This document shows, piece after piece, positions 19,327-28,281 of a DNA stretch of 64,000 nt. Positions within the stretch are counted from its first letter, which is position 1. Every line of letters starts with the position of its first letter. Both the position numbers and the translations under genes were made by a program. The notes below the pieces were generated by a model, which ran no database searches, had not been told where the DNA came from, and saw nothing but the letters and a program-made list of their open reading frames with translations. The DNA comes from Cognatundibacterium griseum (GTDB taxonomy: Bacteria > Pseudomonadota > Gammaproteobacteria > Burkholderiales > Burkholderiaceae_D). The DNA is taken from positions 558,001 to 622,000 of the forward strand of contig NZ_JACOGC010000002.1 in assembly GCF_014284195.1 (NCBI RefSeq), read 5' to 3'.

Positions 19327-19647
19327 TCAGGCTTTGGTATTGATCAGGGTTCCCAGCATTTCATCTGCAGTTTTGACCATCTTCGCATTGACATCGAAAC
19401 CAGCTTTGTATTGAATCGATTGCACCACTTCATTCTCCAGATCAGTGCCGCTGTTATCTTGTTGAGCGATAGCGGATCCCCGGCTGAGATTGACGATAAC
19501 GCCACCGTTTGTATTTTCTTGAAAGCTGACTTGCTGGGGATTGAATCCTTGAGTGTCAGCATTTGCGACATTATGAGCGCTGCTATCCAGCGCAGTTTCG
19601 TTAGCGCGCATGCCAGACAGGCCGCTATTTAAGGCTGAAATTAACAT
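19327..19647 (-). CDS. Small flagellar basal-body rod/hook-like protein
   Basis: A 106-residue protein with both end motifs of flagellar axial proteins and almost nothing between: N-terminal SALNSGLSGMRANETALDSSAHNVANADTQGF and C-terminal DLENEVVQSIQYKAGFDVNAKMVKTADEMLGTLIN. Axial rod and hook proteins carry these as the coiled-coil D0 ends; here the core is about 45 residues. ATG 19647 has a strong GAGGTG. It is an orphan, facing the cbb3 cluster and just downstream of a histidine kinase on the same strand, with no flagellar operon nearby. Its role is not known to me. Confidence 0.75.
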   Translation of the reverse strand: MLISALNSGLSGMRANETALDSSAHNVANADTQGFNPQQVSFQENTNGGVIVNLSRGSAIAQQDNSGTDLENEVVQSIQYKAGFDVNAKMVKTADEMLGTLINTKA

Positions 19648-19725
19648 ACGTCACCTCATCATTCAAAATAACTTAATTCCCTCAAGGCAAGAGTGTATAC
19701 CTAAAATGGATGGTCTGCCTAAATT

Positions 19726-21678
19726 TTATGCAGATTGCTCAGCGTGCAAAGGAAGTTGAATTTCTATTACTGTTCCTTCGCCAGCAGGGCTGGATACGCA
19801 GAATTCGCCATTCATTGCTTTAATTCTTTCCCGCATTCCGACCAATCCAAAAGACTGGGATTTGCTCATGTCCTGCTCATCGATACCTTTTCCATTATCG
19901 GCAATCGTAAAACGCAGTTGTTCGTTATTGCGTTGAAACTCAATTTGCACATAACTGGCTTCGGCGTGGCGTGCAACATTTGTCAGGGATTCTTGTACGA
20001 TGCGATAAATGGCGGTGCTTCTCACATCATCGAGAATGAGTTGTGTTTCATCGGCGATCAGTTCGCAATCAATTTTGTGTCGCTGGGAAAAATCTTTTTG
20101 CAAAGTCTGAAGCGCAAAAAATAATCCTCCTTCATCCAGTGCCCGGGGACGCAGATCGGTGGCGATACGTCGCAGCGTCGTGATTGCAGTCAGTATTAAT
20201 TGATCCATACTGTGGATGGTTTGTTTGTTCTTGTCTGCAAACATGGCGTCACGCTGGAGTAACGATAAGTCCATGCGCAGGGCTGCAAGCAACTGACCAA
20301 GATCGTCATGCAATTCGCGGGCAATATGCTTTCTTTCTTCTTCCCTGATTGATTGGAGTGTTGCGGACAACTGACTGAGTTGCTCGTGATATTTCGCCAT
20401 TTTTTCCTTAGCGACCTTCCGGTCTGTAATGTCGCGGAAAATAACGGTATAAAAACGGTGTCCGTTTTCAAATTGATGCGCAATGGAGGCTTCTATCGGA
20501 AATTCCTCTCCGGAAGAGCGGCAGCCAGTAACATAGAAATCTTCAAAATGCGTTCCCATCTTACGCCGGGTGATTCCGGTTTCTCCGAATTGATGAACAT
20601 GGTTACGGTGGGCGTGGCGATGGCGGCCGGGAATCAGGATGTTTAAAGACCTTCCGATCAGATCGTCGAGTTCATAGCCAAAGATCAATGCTGCGGCCGG
20701 ATTTGCCAGGATGATGTTCTGATGTTCATCTACTGTGATGATGCCGTCAATTGCCGTATCGATCATCCTGCTCAGACGTTGGCGTTCGAGTTTTAATTCT
20801 TCGGCAGATTTTTCCAGAGTTGCACTGGTCGCGGCAAGATGTGCGTAGGGCGTATGAATATTGACAGCAACCATGCTCCGGTAGATCGCAATTGCAGAAA
20901 AAAGCTGGAATGCGTGCCCGATAACGACATTGACATCACTGGTTTCCGCATAGATAGAAAAATAGACTTCAGACATGGCCATCATCGAACTGGCCAAAAA
21001 CAGAGGGGTACGTTCTATGTGCAGATGTTCAGCAGATTTGTCCGATTGAAAGCGTAGCGAGTGCCGATAGAACAGCAGGGCAGTCAGGGTGTTGATGGCG
21101 ATTAAGCCAAGTTCACAACCCAGTTTAAAAACGGTTTGCCCTTTTCCGGGAAGAAAAGTTAATGGTATCCAGTCCGGGAAAATGAAAATCAGAATACCCC
21201 ATGCGCAGGTCGCCAATAATCCTGCGAGTAAAACACCATAGGACTGCAGTTGTGTAATCGGAGAGTCTTCTGGATCGAGTGCCAGACCCAGAAGTGTGGT
21301 TGCGATAATGGAACGGGATACCAACCAGAAGCTTAATGACTTGTGCATGTCTTCCGGCGAGGAGAAACCGGGCATTCCCTGAAAAGTAATGGCATGCAGA
21401 AAGCCGAGAATCGCCGTGCACAGAAAGGCGACTGCGAGAATGACGCTGCTTTTTTTCCTGATTTCTCCAAACGCATTCCAGCAAACGATAAACACGGATG
21501 CAAAAATGATGATCGTCACCGTTTCAAGCAGTGTGTGTACCGGCAGCGGCTCAGGAATCTGGAATGCCGATAACCAGTCCTGATTCAACCAGATAACACC
21601 GGAAATCAATAACAGGACGAATGCAAGCCAGCGTGTATTGTTCAGTCTGGCAGATGCTGGGTGCGTTGGAAGTGGCAT
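19726..21678 (-). CDS. Membrane sensor histidine kinase (MASE3 - PAS - HisKA_3 - HATPase)
   Basis: A 650-residue NarL-type two-component kinase. Residues about 17-270 form a multi-helix MASE3-like membrane sensor, a PAS domain covers about 301-421 (IDTAIDGIITVDEHQNIILANPAA), and the phospho-acceptor is His457 in ARELHDDLGQLLAALRMDL. The ATPase domain ends with IADNGKGID and SFGLVGMRERIKAMNGEF. It is complete. No response regulator gene adjoins it; the downstream neighbour is the small rod-like protein. The signal sensed cannot be inferred. Confidence 0.9.
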   Translation of the reverse strand: MPLPTHPASARLNNTRWLAFVLLLISGVIWLNQDWLSAFQIPEPLPVHTLLETVTIIIFASVFIVCWNAFGEIRKKSSVILAVAFLCTAILGFLHAITFQGMPGFSSPEDMHKSLSFWLVSRSIIATTLLGLALDPEDSPITQLQSYGVLLAGLLATCAWGILIFIFPDWIPLTFLPGKGQTVFKLGCELGLIAINTLTALLFYRHSLRFQSDKSAEHLHIERTPLFLASSMMAMSEVYFSIYAETSDVNVVIGHAFQLFSAIAIYRSMVAVNIHTPYAHLAATSATLEKSAEELKLERQRLSRMIDTAIDGIITVDEHQNIILANPAAALIFGYELDDLIGRSLNILIPGRHRHAHRNHVHQFGETGITRRKMGTHFEDFYVTGCRSSGEEFPIEASIAHQFENGHRFYTVIFRDITDRKVAKEKMAKYHEQLSQLSATLQSIREEERKHIARELHDDLGQLLAALRMDLSLLQRDAMFADKNKQTIHSMDQLILTAITTLRRIATDLRPRALDEGGLFFALQTLQKDFSQRHKIDCELIADETQLILDDVRSTAIYRIVQESLTNVARHAEASYVQIEFQRNNEQLRFTIADNGKGIDEQDMSKSQSFGLVGMRERIKAMNGEFCVSSPAGEGTVIEIQLPLHAEQSA

Positions 21679-21863
21679 AGGTGTGGCTTACGTGTGATAA
21701 CGTCGGACGATATTGTTGTAAGGATGGAATACCTTTGAAAACGTGCGGAAAGTCAAAGCGTGAGCAGAAATGTGGGTGTATGAATAAGGGCTCATATCCT
21801 GATGATTCGCCCGATAGTATACGTTGGTTGACTGAGTGCAGCCGGTTTTATCTGATAACCATA

Positions 21864-21892
21864 AAAAAAGGACGCCAAAGCGTCCCTTTTTT
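21864..21892 (-). terminator. Intrinsic terminator of the selO-msrB-yciB-bolA-ppiC unit
   Basis: Read leftward, GGACGC-TTTG-GCGTCC with flanking A and T runs gives a GC-rich stem followed by a T-run, just after the ppiC stop. Confidence 0.88.
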
Positions 21893-21907
21893 GACAGCAA
21901 TCCAAAA

Positions 21908-22681
21908 TTATTGGATTTTTGCCTTCTTTACCAGGGCTTGCTGGTAAGCCTGGACTTTTTGCTGTTGCAATCCATCGATGATTTGTGGTTTCACTTCTTC
22001 CAGTGCAGGGAATTTGGCAGCGCGGATATCGTCAAGTTTGATGACGTGATAGCCGAACTCAGTCTTGACCGGAGTTTCAGTGAATTGACCTTTTTGCAGG
22101 GCAACCATTGCTTGTGAGAATGGCGGAACAAACGTTGCTGGTGTTGCCCAATCCAGGTCGCCGCCTTTGGATGCAGAGCCTGTATCTTTGGACTGCTTTG
22201 CCAGTTCTTCAAACTTGGCGCCGGCTTTCAGTTTGGAGATGATCGCTTTCGCATCATCTTCTTTTTCTACCAGGATATGGTAAGCGTGGTATTCCTTGTC
22301 GCCAGCCTGGGCTTTTGCCTTGTCGTATTCAGCCTGAATTTCTGCGTCAGAAACAGGATTTTTCTTGACGTAATCAATCATCAAAGCACGAATCAGTAAA
22401 GACTGACGTGCGATTTCGAGCTGATTTTTTACTTCCGGATTGGATGCAACGCCGGATTTCTCAGCTTCTTGCATCAGCACTTCGCGATTGATCAGTTCTT
22501 GCTTGACCATAGCGCGCAACTGCGGAGTGTCCTGTTGGCCTTGCGTAGCCAGTTGTTTGACCATGGCATCAACACGTGCAGAAGGAATCGCTTTGCCATT
22601 GACTACGGCGAGATTTTGAGCCATTGCTGGCAGGGCTGTTGCAAGAAGTACTACCAGCAAATGAGCAGGTTTAAAAGTCAT
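21908..22681 (-). CDS. Periplasmic parvulin-type peptidyl-prolyl isomerase
   Basis: A 257-residue exported foldase. A signal peptide ends at about residue 21 (ALPAMA-QN), a SurA-like N-terminal helical region follows, and the parvulin domain lies at about 130-225 (EYHAYHILVEKEDDA, SKDTGSASKGGDLDW, FGYHVIKLDDIR). It helps fold or isomerise envelope proteins. It is the last gene of the leftward unit with bolA, yciB, msrB and selO and is followed by a terminator. It is distinct from the larger PpiD at 10697. Confidence 0.93.
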   Translation of the reverse strand: MTFKPAHLLVVLLATALPAMAQNLAVVNGKAIPSARVDAMVKQLATQGQQDTPQLRAMVKQELINREVLMQEAEKSGVASNPEVKNQLEIARQSLLIRALMIDYVKKNPVSDAEIQAEYDKAKAQAGDKEYHAYHILVEKEDDAKAIISKLKAGAKFEELAKQSKDTGSASKGGDLDWATPATFVPPFSQAMVALQKGQFTETPVKTEFGYHVIKLDDIRAAKFPALEEVKPQIIDGLQQQKVQAYQQALVKKAKIQ

Positions 22682-22733
22682 TGTCTGTTCCTAAATAACA
22701 AAATAATTAAAACGGATTATATAAATAAACTGC

Positions 22734-23006
22734 TTAGGTCGGTATCTCTGACGGCGCCAGCGCAGTGATTGCCAATGCGTGGACTTCCGTATGCATCATA
22801 TCGCCAACGGCATCATACACCAGTCGATGCCTGGAAATACGGTTTAGACCTTCAAATTGTTGACAAATTATTTTTACACTGTAATGACTACCTCCCGAAG
22901 CGGCGCCAGCATGACCTGCATGAGCTGCAGAGTCATCCTGCAAGTAACATTCACTGGGCTGCAAACCTTCCTGCAATCTGTGCTGTAATTTTTCGAAGCG
23001 AGACAT
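22734..23006 (-). CDS. bolA: BolA family protein
   Basis: A 90-residue BolA-like protein; such proteins partner monothiol glutaredoxins in Fe-S and redox signalling or act as transcription factors. SHYSVKIICQQFEGLNRISRHRLVYDAVGDMM carries the helix-turn-helix-like class II KH fold with the RHRLVY signature; HTEVHALAITALAP is the expected C-terminal strand. I start at ATG 23006 (MSRFEKLQ), preceded by GAGGAAACAG; a longer reading would overlap yciB. The start overlaps the yciB stop by one base (TAATG). Confidence 0.93.
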   Translation of the reverse strand: MSRFEKLQHRLQEGLQPSECYLQDDSAAHAGHAGAASGGSHYSVKIICQQFEGLNRISRHRLVYDAVGDMMHTEVHALAITALAPSEIPT

Positions 23007-23626
23007 TATTCTGTTTCCTCGATGTATTTTGATAAAAACAGACTTTGAACAATGATGAATGCCGGCATGATCGCAATCATTGAGATTAGTTTGAAATTCG
23101 CCCATACCGACGTTGAAAATTGAAAGGCGACAAACAGATTCACCAGACCCATGGTGACAAAAAAAGCGATCCAGGCCAGACTAAGGCGCGACCAGATGAT
23201 ATCCGGCAGTGTGATCTGCGATCCCATTGCAGTCTGAATTAGATTTTTTTTGAAAATAAACTGTGCCAGAAAAAATGCACCGGCATAACACCAGTAGAGT
23301 ACGGTAGGCTTCCATTTGATGAAAGTTTCGCTATGGAAGTAAATGGTTGCCCCGCCAAACACCATGATAATGATGAACGATATCCAGAGCATTGCATCGA
23401 TCTTTTTTCTCCGGATTAACAACGAAGTAATCTGGATAATGGATGCTGCCAGTGTGACAGCGGTAGCCAGCAGGATGGGGGCGATTTCCGCAGAGCTGAT
23501 TCCGCCTGAAATAAATGACGACAGATATTCAGCCGTATAGCTTTGGGCTGCCTGAGGGTGACTTTCCCCCCATTTGAACGTCACAAAAAATAAAATGACG
23601 GGAAATACATCAAATAAAAATTTCAT
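23006..23626 (-). CDS. yciB: Inner membrane septation/cell-envelope protein YciB
   Basis: A 206-residue polytopic inner membrane protein of the YciB/intracellular septation protein A family, linked to cell-envelope synthesis and division. MKFLFDVFPVILFFVTFKWGE is the typical start and LFVAFQFSTSVWANFKLISMIAIM the typical C-terminal part. Five or six hydrophobic segments are visible. ATG 23626 is chosen over an in-frame TTG two codons earlier. It is translationally coupled to bolA. Confidence 0.93.
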   Translation of the reverse strand: MKFLFDVFPVILFFVTFKWGESHPQAAQSYTAEYLSSFISGGISSAEIAPILLATAVTLAASIIQITSLLIRRKKIDAMLWISFIIIMVFGGATIYFHSETFIKWKPTVLYWCYAGAFFLAQFIFKKNLIQTAMGSQITLPDIIWSRLSLAWIAFFVTMGLVNLFVAFQFSTSVWANFKLISMIAIMPAFIIVQSLFLSKYIEETE

Positions 23627-23634
23627 TAACAATC

Positions 23635-24033
23635 TTATGCTGATAAGGGTTCAAACTTCAGTGATGCCGAGTTAATGCAATAACGCAGACCTGTAGGAGG
23701 GGGACCGTCCGGAAAGACGTGTCCCAAATGGGCGTCGCAGATGTTACACAAAATTTCGGTGCGCGTCATGCCATGAGATGTATCAATTCGTTCCAGAACG
23801 TTAGCAGGATTTAATGCACGAAAATAGCTGGGCCAGCCGCATCCTGAGTCAAATTTGGCGTCTGAGGCGAATAACGGGGTATTGCAGCAGACGCAAGTGT
23901 ATATCCCGGTTTCGTGGTGATCCCAGAATTTTCCGGTAAAAGCGCGCTCTGTCCCCGCGTGTCGGGTGACCTGATACTGAACCGGGTCGAGTTGCTGGCG
24001 CCATTCGGCGTCGGATTTAGTAATTTTTTTCAT
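23635..24033 (-). CDS. msrB: Peptide-methionine (R)-S-oxide reductase
   Basis: A 132-residue enzyme that reduces methionine-R-sulfoxide in proteins. Zinc ligands are in two CxxC pairs (Cys47/Cys50 and Cys96/Cys99), and the catalytic Cys119 is in [19 protein letters not shown] and [18 protein letters not shown] are invariant family blocks. I start at ATG 24033 ([11 protein letters not shown]); an in-frame GTG lies four codons upstream. There is no signal peptide, so it is cytoplasmic. It sits 12 bp after selO and 8 bp before yciB. Confidence 0.96.
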   Translation of the reverse strand: MKKITKSDAEWRQQLDPVQYQVTRHAGTERAFTGKFWDHHETGIYTCVCCNTPLFASDAKFDSGCGWPSYFRALNPANVLERIDTSHGMTRTEILCNICDAHLGHVFPDGPPPTGLRYCINSASLKFEPLSA

Positions 24034-24045
24034 ATGGAATCTCAC

Positions 24046-25521
24046 TTAAGATGAGCAACTGACTTCGAGATGCTCGGCCCAATCAGGAGGCAGAGCAGCA
24101 TACTGATCATGTTCAGGTTGTTCATGGTACGGATGATTGAGAATCGTATTCAGTTTCTTGATTTCGCTGAAATCTTTTTGTTGCGCTTTTTGGATGGCGA
24201 TCTGGGCTAAATAGTTTCGCAAAATATACTTGGGATTGATTGATTTCATCTGAAACTGACGTTCTTCATTCTGACTCTTTTCCAGTAACAGGCATTCCCG
24301 ATAGGTAATCAGCCACTGATGCATGCTTTCACGGTCAATGAACAGATCGAGCAACCGCTCATCTTCGTGGTTGGTCTCATTCCGAAGATGACTGAGTGAC
24401 CGGAATGTCAGGGTGAAATCAGCGTGATTTTGCTGCATTAACTCAAAAAGACGGTCAAGCAGCGCGGTGTTGTCCGGGTCTGTGTGCCGCAGCCCCAGTT
24501 TCTGACGGAACAGGTCTTGCCGGCGGTTTTCAAATTCTGTGGGATAAACATCCAGCGCCTGTTGCGTTTCTTCGATACTCCCAATTAACGGCAGCATAGC
24601 CTGTGCCAGAGCATGCGTGTTCCAATGACCTATCCTAGGTTGCATATGATAAGCATAACGACCTTGCTGATCGGTGTGATTGCAGATATGCCGTTCATCG
24701 TAAGCCTCCATAAAACCGAAAGGACCATAATCAAGCGTCAGACCTAATATGGACATATTGTCGGTATTCATCACGCCATGCATGAATCCGACAGCTTGCC
24801 ATTGTGCGATCAGTGCGGCAGTGCGCCGGGTGATACAGGTCAGCAGAGCCTGATACGGATTATCTTCCTGCTGGCATTGCGGGAAATAATGTGTGATGAC
24901 GAAATCAGCGAGGGTTTTTAGTTCGTCTGGCCGGTTGTTGTAATACCAGTGCTCAAACGAACCAAAGCGGATAAAACTGGGTGAGAGGCGGGTAACCACT
25001 GCGCTGGTTTCCGGAGTTTCTCGCATTACATATTGATCTGACCCCATAATCGATAATGCTCTGGAAGTCGGAATTCCCAATGCATGCATGGCTTCTGAGC
25101 ATAAAAATTCCCGGATAGAGGAACGTAGTACAGCCCGGCCATCACCTGAGCGGGAATAGGGTGTCGGGCCTGCACCTTTTAACTGTACTTCATGCCGGAC
25201 ACCGCTCTTGGGAATGGCATCTCCCAACAAAATGGCGCGGCCATCACCGAGCTGTCCTGCCCATACACCAAACTGATGTCCGGAATATACGGCAGCCAGT
25301 GGTTCAGGAGGACTGTTGTGCTGATTGCCGCTGAAGACATGAATGAATTCCTGTTCCTGAAATTGCTCAGGAGAAAATTGAAATTCCGTTGCCGCCTGAT
25401 CGCTGACTGCTACCAGATAAGGTGATGGTAATGGCGTTGGCTGCAGATTGGTAAAAAAACTTGCAGGCAATGAAGAAAACTGGCTGGGCAGTAAAACTTG
25501 ATGTAATCCGGAGGTCTGCAT
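24046..25521 (-). CDS. selO: Protein adenylyltransferase SelO (YdiU)
   Basis: A 491-residue pseudokinase-fold enzyme that transfers AMP to Ser/Thr/Tyr of target proteins. GHQFGVWAGQLGDGRAILLGD, LKGAGPTPYSRSGDGRAVLRSSIREFL, MRETPETSAVVTRLSPSFIRFGSFE and HGVMNTDNMSILGLTLDYGPFGFME (the metal-binding Asn and Asp) are diagnostic. Full length; the C-terminal Cys pair (SCSS) fits bacterial SelO, where a disulfide regulates activity. It heads the leftward unit with msrB directly behind it, so two redox-linked protein-modifying enzymes are co-expressed. Confidence 0.95.
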   Translation of the reverse strand: MQTSGLHQVLLPSQFSSLPASFFTNLQPTPLPSPYLVAVSDQAATEFQFSPEQFQEQEFIHVFSGNQHNSPPEPLAAVYSGHQFGVWAGQLGDGRAILLGDAIPKSGVRHEVQLKGAGPTPYSRSGDGRAVLRSSIREFLCSEAMHALGIPTSRALSIMGSDQYVMRETPETSAVVTRLSPSFIRFGSFEHWYYNNRPDELKTLADFVITHYFPQCQQEDNPYQALLTCITRRTAALIAQWQAVGFMHGVMNTDNMSILGLTLDYGPFGFMEAYDERHICNHTDQQGRYAYHMQPRIGHWNTHALAQAMLPLIGSIEETQQALDVYPTEFENRRQDLFRQKLGLRHTDPDNTALLDRLFELMQQNHADFTLTFRSLSHLRNETNHEDERLLDLFIDRESMHQWLITYRECLLLEKSQNEERQFQMKSINPKYILRNYLAQIAIQKAQQKDFSEIKKLNTILNHPYHEQPEHDQYAALPPDWAEHLEVSCSS

Positions 25522-25643
25522 TGCGGTGTAGATCTGACTTATGAAATTAATTGGGGGGGCTTTCGCGCCTATTCTGACAGACTATTGGAAATTCTGTTTT
25601 AAGTGCTTTTTGCCTTTCCTTTTTAAAGCAAATGCGATGAGCG

Positions 25644-25675
25644 ATAAAAAAAGGCTCTCGCTGTGGAGAGCCTTT
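25644..25675 (-). terminator. Intrinsic terminator after cheA
   Basis: Read leftward, AAAGGCTCTC-CACAGC-GAGAGCCTTT is followed by more T residues, giving a ten-base-pair stem and T-run 22 bp past the cheA stop. Confidence 0.9.
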
Positions 25676-25696
25676 AAGCTGTTGCTGCAGGCGGCG

Positions 25697-27523
25697 TTAT
25701 GCAGTCAGCCGGTCCCGCACTTTGCAGCCATCAATCAGGAAAGACAAGCTGATGACCAGTACCAGCTCGCCTTCCGCGGAACGTGCGGTGCCGGTAATGC
25801 CTGGTGTTGTGATACAGGTTAATGGTTTAATGACGAGATCGGCGGTACCGTCGACCGAGTCGACCGATAAGATATAGGGGCTCGGGGCTGCAATCACGAT
25901 CCCCACCCGTTCTGATGATGGGGTATAGCCCAGTATTTTTCCAAGCGACCGGACCGGTAGTGGTCGTCCCAGATCTCGCAGAACCGGCTGTCCACCGACA
26001 CTTTCAAATGTTTCCGGCAATTCCACAACCCGCTGTACTGTGGCCATAGGAAGGGCGAGTGAGGCACCGTCCGTCCTGACCAGCATGGTTGGAACAATGG
26101 AGAGTTCGATTGGTAACCGGATCAGGAAGGTCGTACCTTTGCCCAACTCAGAGGCGATACGAATAGCACCACGGTGGCGTTCAACCGCAGTTTTAACCAC
26201 ATCCATGCCAACACCGCGTCCGGAGACGCTGGAAGCCACTTCTTTGGTTGAGAAACCTGGGAGGAAAACAAGCTGAAACGCTTCATCATCCGTACGTGCA
26301 TCGTGAGAATTGATGAGTCCTTTTGAAATAGCTTTTTCTCTCAAACGCTGGGCATCCATTCCTTTACCATCGTCTGAAACCTCAATCATGACGCTACTGG
26401 CCTCCTGCCAGGCTTTCAGAGAAATGGCTGCCCGCTGTGATTTGTTTTTCTGCAGGCGCTCTTCACCAGTTTCAATGCCATGATCCAGTGCATTGCGCAG
26501 CATGTGCACCAACGGGTCATACAGGCTGTCGACGACGACACGGTCCACTTCTGTTTCAGCGCCTGAAATATTCAGATCCACTTCTTTTCCAAGATCCCGC
26601 GCCAGTTCCCGTACCAAACGGGGAAATTTCTGAAACAGCCGTCCGACTGGTTGCATGCGTGTTGCCAGCGTGGCGCGCTGCAATTCTGTCGAGTAGCGTG
26701 AGGCCCGGGTCAGTGTTTCGGTCAGCGCGGACATCAGAGGTGCAGCCTGACCATCAAATTTGAATTGCGACAGTTTTTCCAGCAGGACTGCAGCCTGGTT
26801 AGCCGCCTGCACGGATTCTCCAGCCACTTCCAGCAAGGCATTCAGTTTGACGGCATCAATCCGGATGCTTTCTTCTTTGACCGGCGCATTTTGTTTGATA
26901 TCGGCATTCAGCAGCGAAGACTTGACCGCTTCGCTTTCTTCTTTTGTTGCAGATACCTGTGTTGTCGTTCCAGCCACTTCCTGCAAGGTGCCTTCCGGTG
27001 TGACTGCTCTGAAATAGGCTTCCCAATCGAGGCTATCCTGCTGTGTGATCGCTGTGGCGTTCTCGCTCGCAGATACTTGTGCTGCGATCTTAACTTGAGG
27101 AGCCGGAGTTGGGGCTGAAGCTTTAGCGGCAGTGCCGCCTTTGCTTTCAATGGCATCCGTCAGCATGGTTTCCAATGCTTTCGGCATTGTCGAGAGCTGA
27201 TCAGGAGGGGTGCCATTGTTGAGTGCAGTGAGCTGATCTGCGACAAAACCACTCGCTTCCAGTGCTGCCTCGATCGCTTCCGGTGTTACCGGAACTTGCC
27301 CGGTTCGGAGCGCGTCGAATAAATTTTCTGTCAGATGACAGGCGGACACCATGGCAGTCAGGTTCATAAAGCCTGCGCCGCCTTTAATCGTGTGAAACGA
27401 CCGGAATACCGCATTCAGCGTATTCATGTCCTGAGGATTACGTTCGAGAGAAAGCAGATGTTCCTCTACATTAGTCGCCAGATCGAGTGCCTCGACGACA
27501 AATTCTTTGAGCATGTCATCCAT
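25697..27523 (-). CDS. cheA: Chemotaxis histidine kinase CheA
   Basis: A 608-residue chemotaxis kinase. The HPt (P1) domain holds the phosphorylated His44 in FRSFHTIKGGAGFM. A proline/alanine-rich linker of over 100 residues follows in which I see no typical P2 (CheY-binding) domain, then the dimerisation domain from about 220. The ATPase domain contains HMLRNALDHGIE, DDGKGMD, PGFSTKEVASSVSGRGVGMDVV and GKGTTFLIRLP, and a CheW-like domain ends the protein. The start overlaps the cheZ stop by one base. No receptor, cheW or cheY lies in the window. Confidence 0.93.
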   Translation of the reverse strand: MDDMLKEFVVEALDLATNVEEHLLSLERNPQDMNTLNAVFRSFHTIKGGAGFMNLTAMVSACHLTENLFDALRTGQVPVTPEAIEAALEASGFVADQLTALNNGTPPDQLSTMPKALETMLTDAIESKGGTAAKASAPTPAPQVKIAAQVSASENATAITQQDSLDWEAYFRAVTPEGTLQEVAGTTTQVSATKEESEAVKSSLLNADIKQNAPVKEESIRIDAVKLNALLEVAGESVQAANQAAVLLEKLSQFKFDGQAAPLMSALTETLTRASRYSTELQRATLATRMQPVGRLFQKFPRLVRELARDLGKEVDLNISGAETEVDRVVVDSLYDPLVHMLRNALDHGIETGEERLQKNKSQRAAISLKAWQEASSVMIEVSDDGKGMDAQRLREKAISKGLINSHDARTDDEAFQLVFLPGFSTKEVASSVSGRGVGMDVVKTAVERHRGAIRIASELGKGTTFLIRLPIELSIVPTMLVRTDGASLALPMATVQRVVELPETFESVGGQPVLRDLGRPLPVRSLGKILGYTPSSERVGIVIAAPSPYILSVDSVDGTADLVIKPLTCITTPGITGTARSAEGELVLVISLSFLIDGCKVRDRLTA

Positions 27524-28281
27524 TAGAAACCCAGGCTGTCAAGAAGATTATCGACGTCATCCTGTTCCAGTGCGGCATTAGGAACCGATGGGCCTTCCAT
27601 GAGTTCAACTGCTTTTTCTTTGAGATCTGAAGGGGCATTATCGAGCAATATCTGCGCGAGTTCACGTTCGACAGCCTTGTTGATAGCAACCACTTTTTTG
27701 ATCAGCTGACCGGTGAGATCCTGGAAGTCCTGCGCCATCATAATATCAAGCAGACGGGCTTTCTCTGCATCTGTTGCGGCCAACACCGTATGTGCAAAAG
27801 CCTTCGAATCCGAAGCCAGCACTTTAAATTCTTCGATACTGAGTTTTCCGGCGAACAGATGATCCCATCGTTCGTCCATATTCCGGGCTTTCTTTGCCAG
27901 TTCGTCCTGTTCTGGCATGCCGAGATCAGTGGCATTTAAAACTTTATTTGCAGCCTGTTCTGTCAGTGTGGCGACATATTCGAGTCTGTCCTGTGCATCA
28001 GCAACCTGGATTGCAACATCAGACAAAGAACGGTCATATCCCAACTGTCGCATGGAGTCATGCAACATGCGAACCACATTGCCTAAACGGTCAAATATGG
28101 GTTTGGTAGAGTCGACGTCAGTGTTATGAAAATTTAATTTGGCAGGTTGCTCTGTTGTCAGTACGTTATTGCTCGGCACCGCAGCAGGCTCAGTTATGGC
28201 AGGAGGAGGGGCATTACCTTCCTGGCGCTGATTAGCCATTTCGTCAAACAATGCTTCCAGATCATCTTCTGAGTCGGTCAT
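27523..28281 (-). CDS. cheZ: CheY-P phosphatase CheZ
   Basis: A 252-residue phosphatase that removes phosphate from CheY-P. The catalytic segment QDFQDLTGQLIKK gives Asp188 and Gln192, matching E. coli Asp143 and Gln147. The C-terminal QDDVDNLLDSLGF is the CheY-binding peptide, joined by a flexible linker. Long helices in the middle fit the four-helix-bundle dimer. It is longer than E. coli CheZ because of a disordered N-terminus (residues about 1-55). It is directly coupled to cheA. Confidence 0.93.
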   Translation of the reverse strand: MTDSEDDLEALFDEMANQRQEGNAPPPAITEPAAVPSNNVLTTEQPAKLNFHNTDVDSTKPIFDRLGNVVRMLHDSMRQLGYDRSLSDVAIQVADAQDRLEYVATLTEQAANKVLNATDLGMPEQDELAKKARNMDERWDHLFAGKLSIEEFKVLASDSKAFAHTVLAATDAEKARLLDIMMAQDFQDLTGQLIKKVVAINKAVERELAQILLDNAPSDLKEKAVELMEGPSVPNAALEQDDVDNLLDSLGF

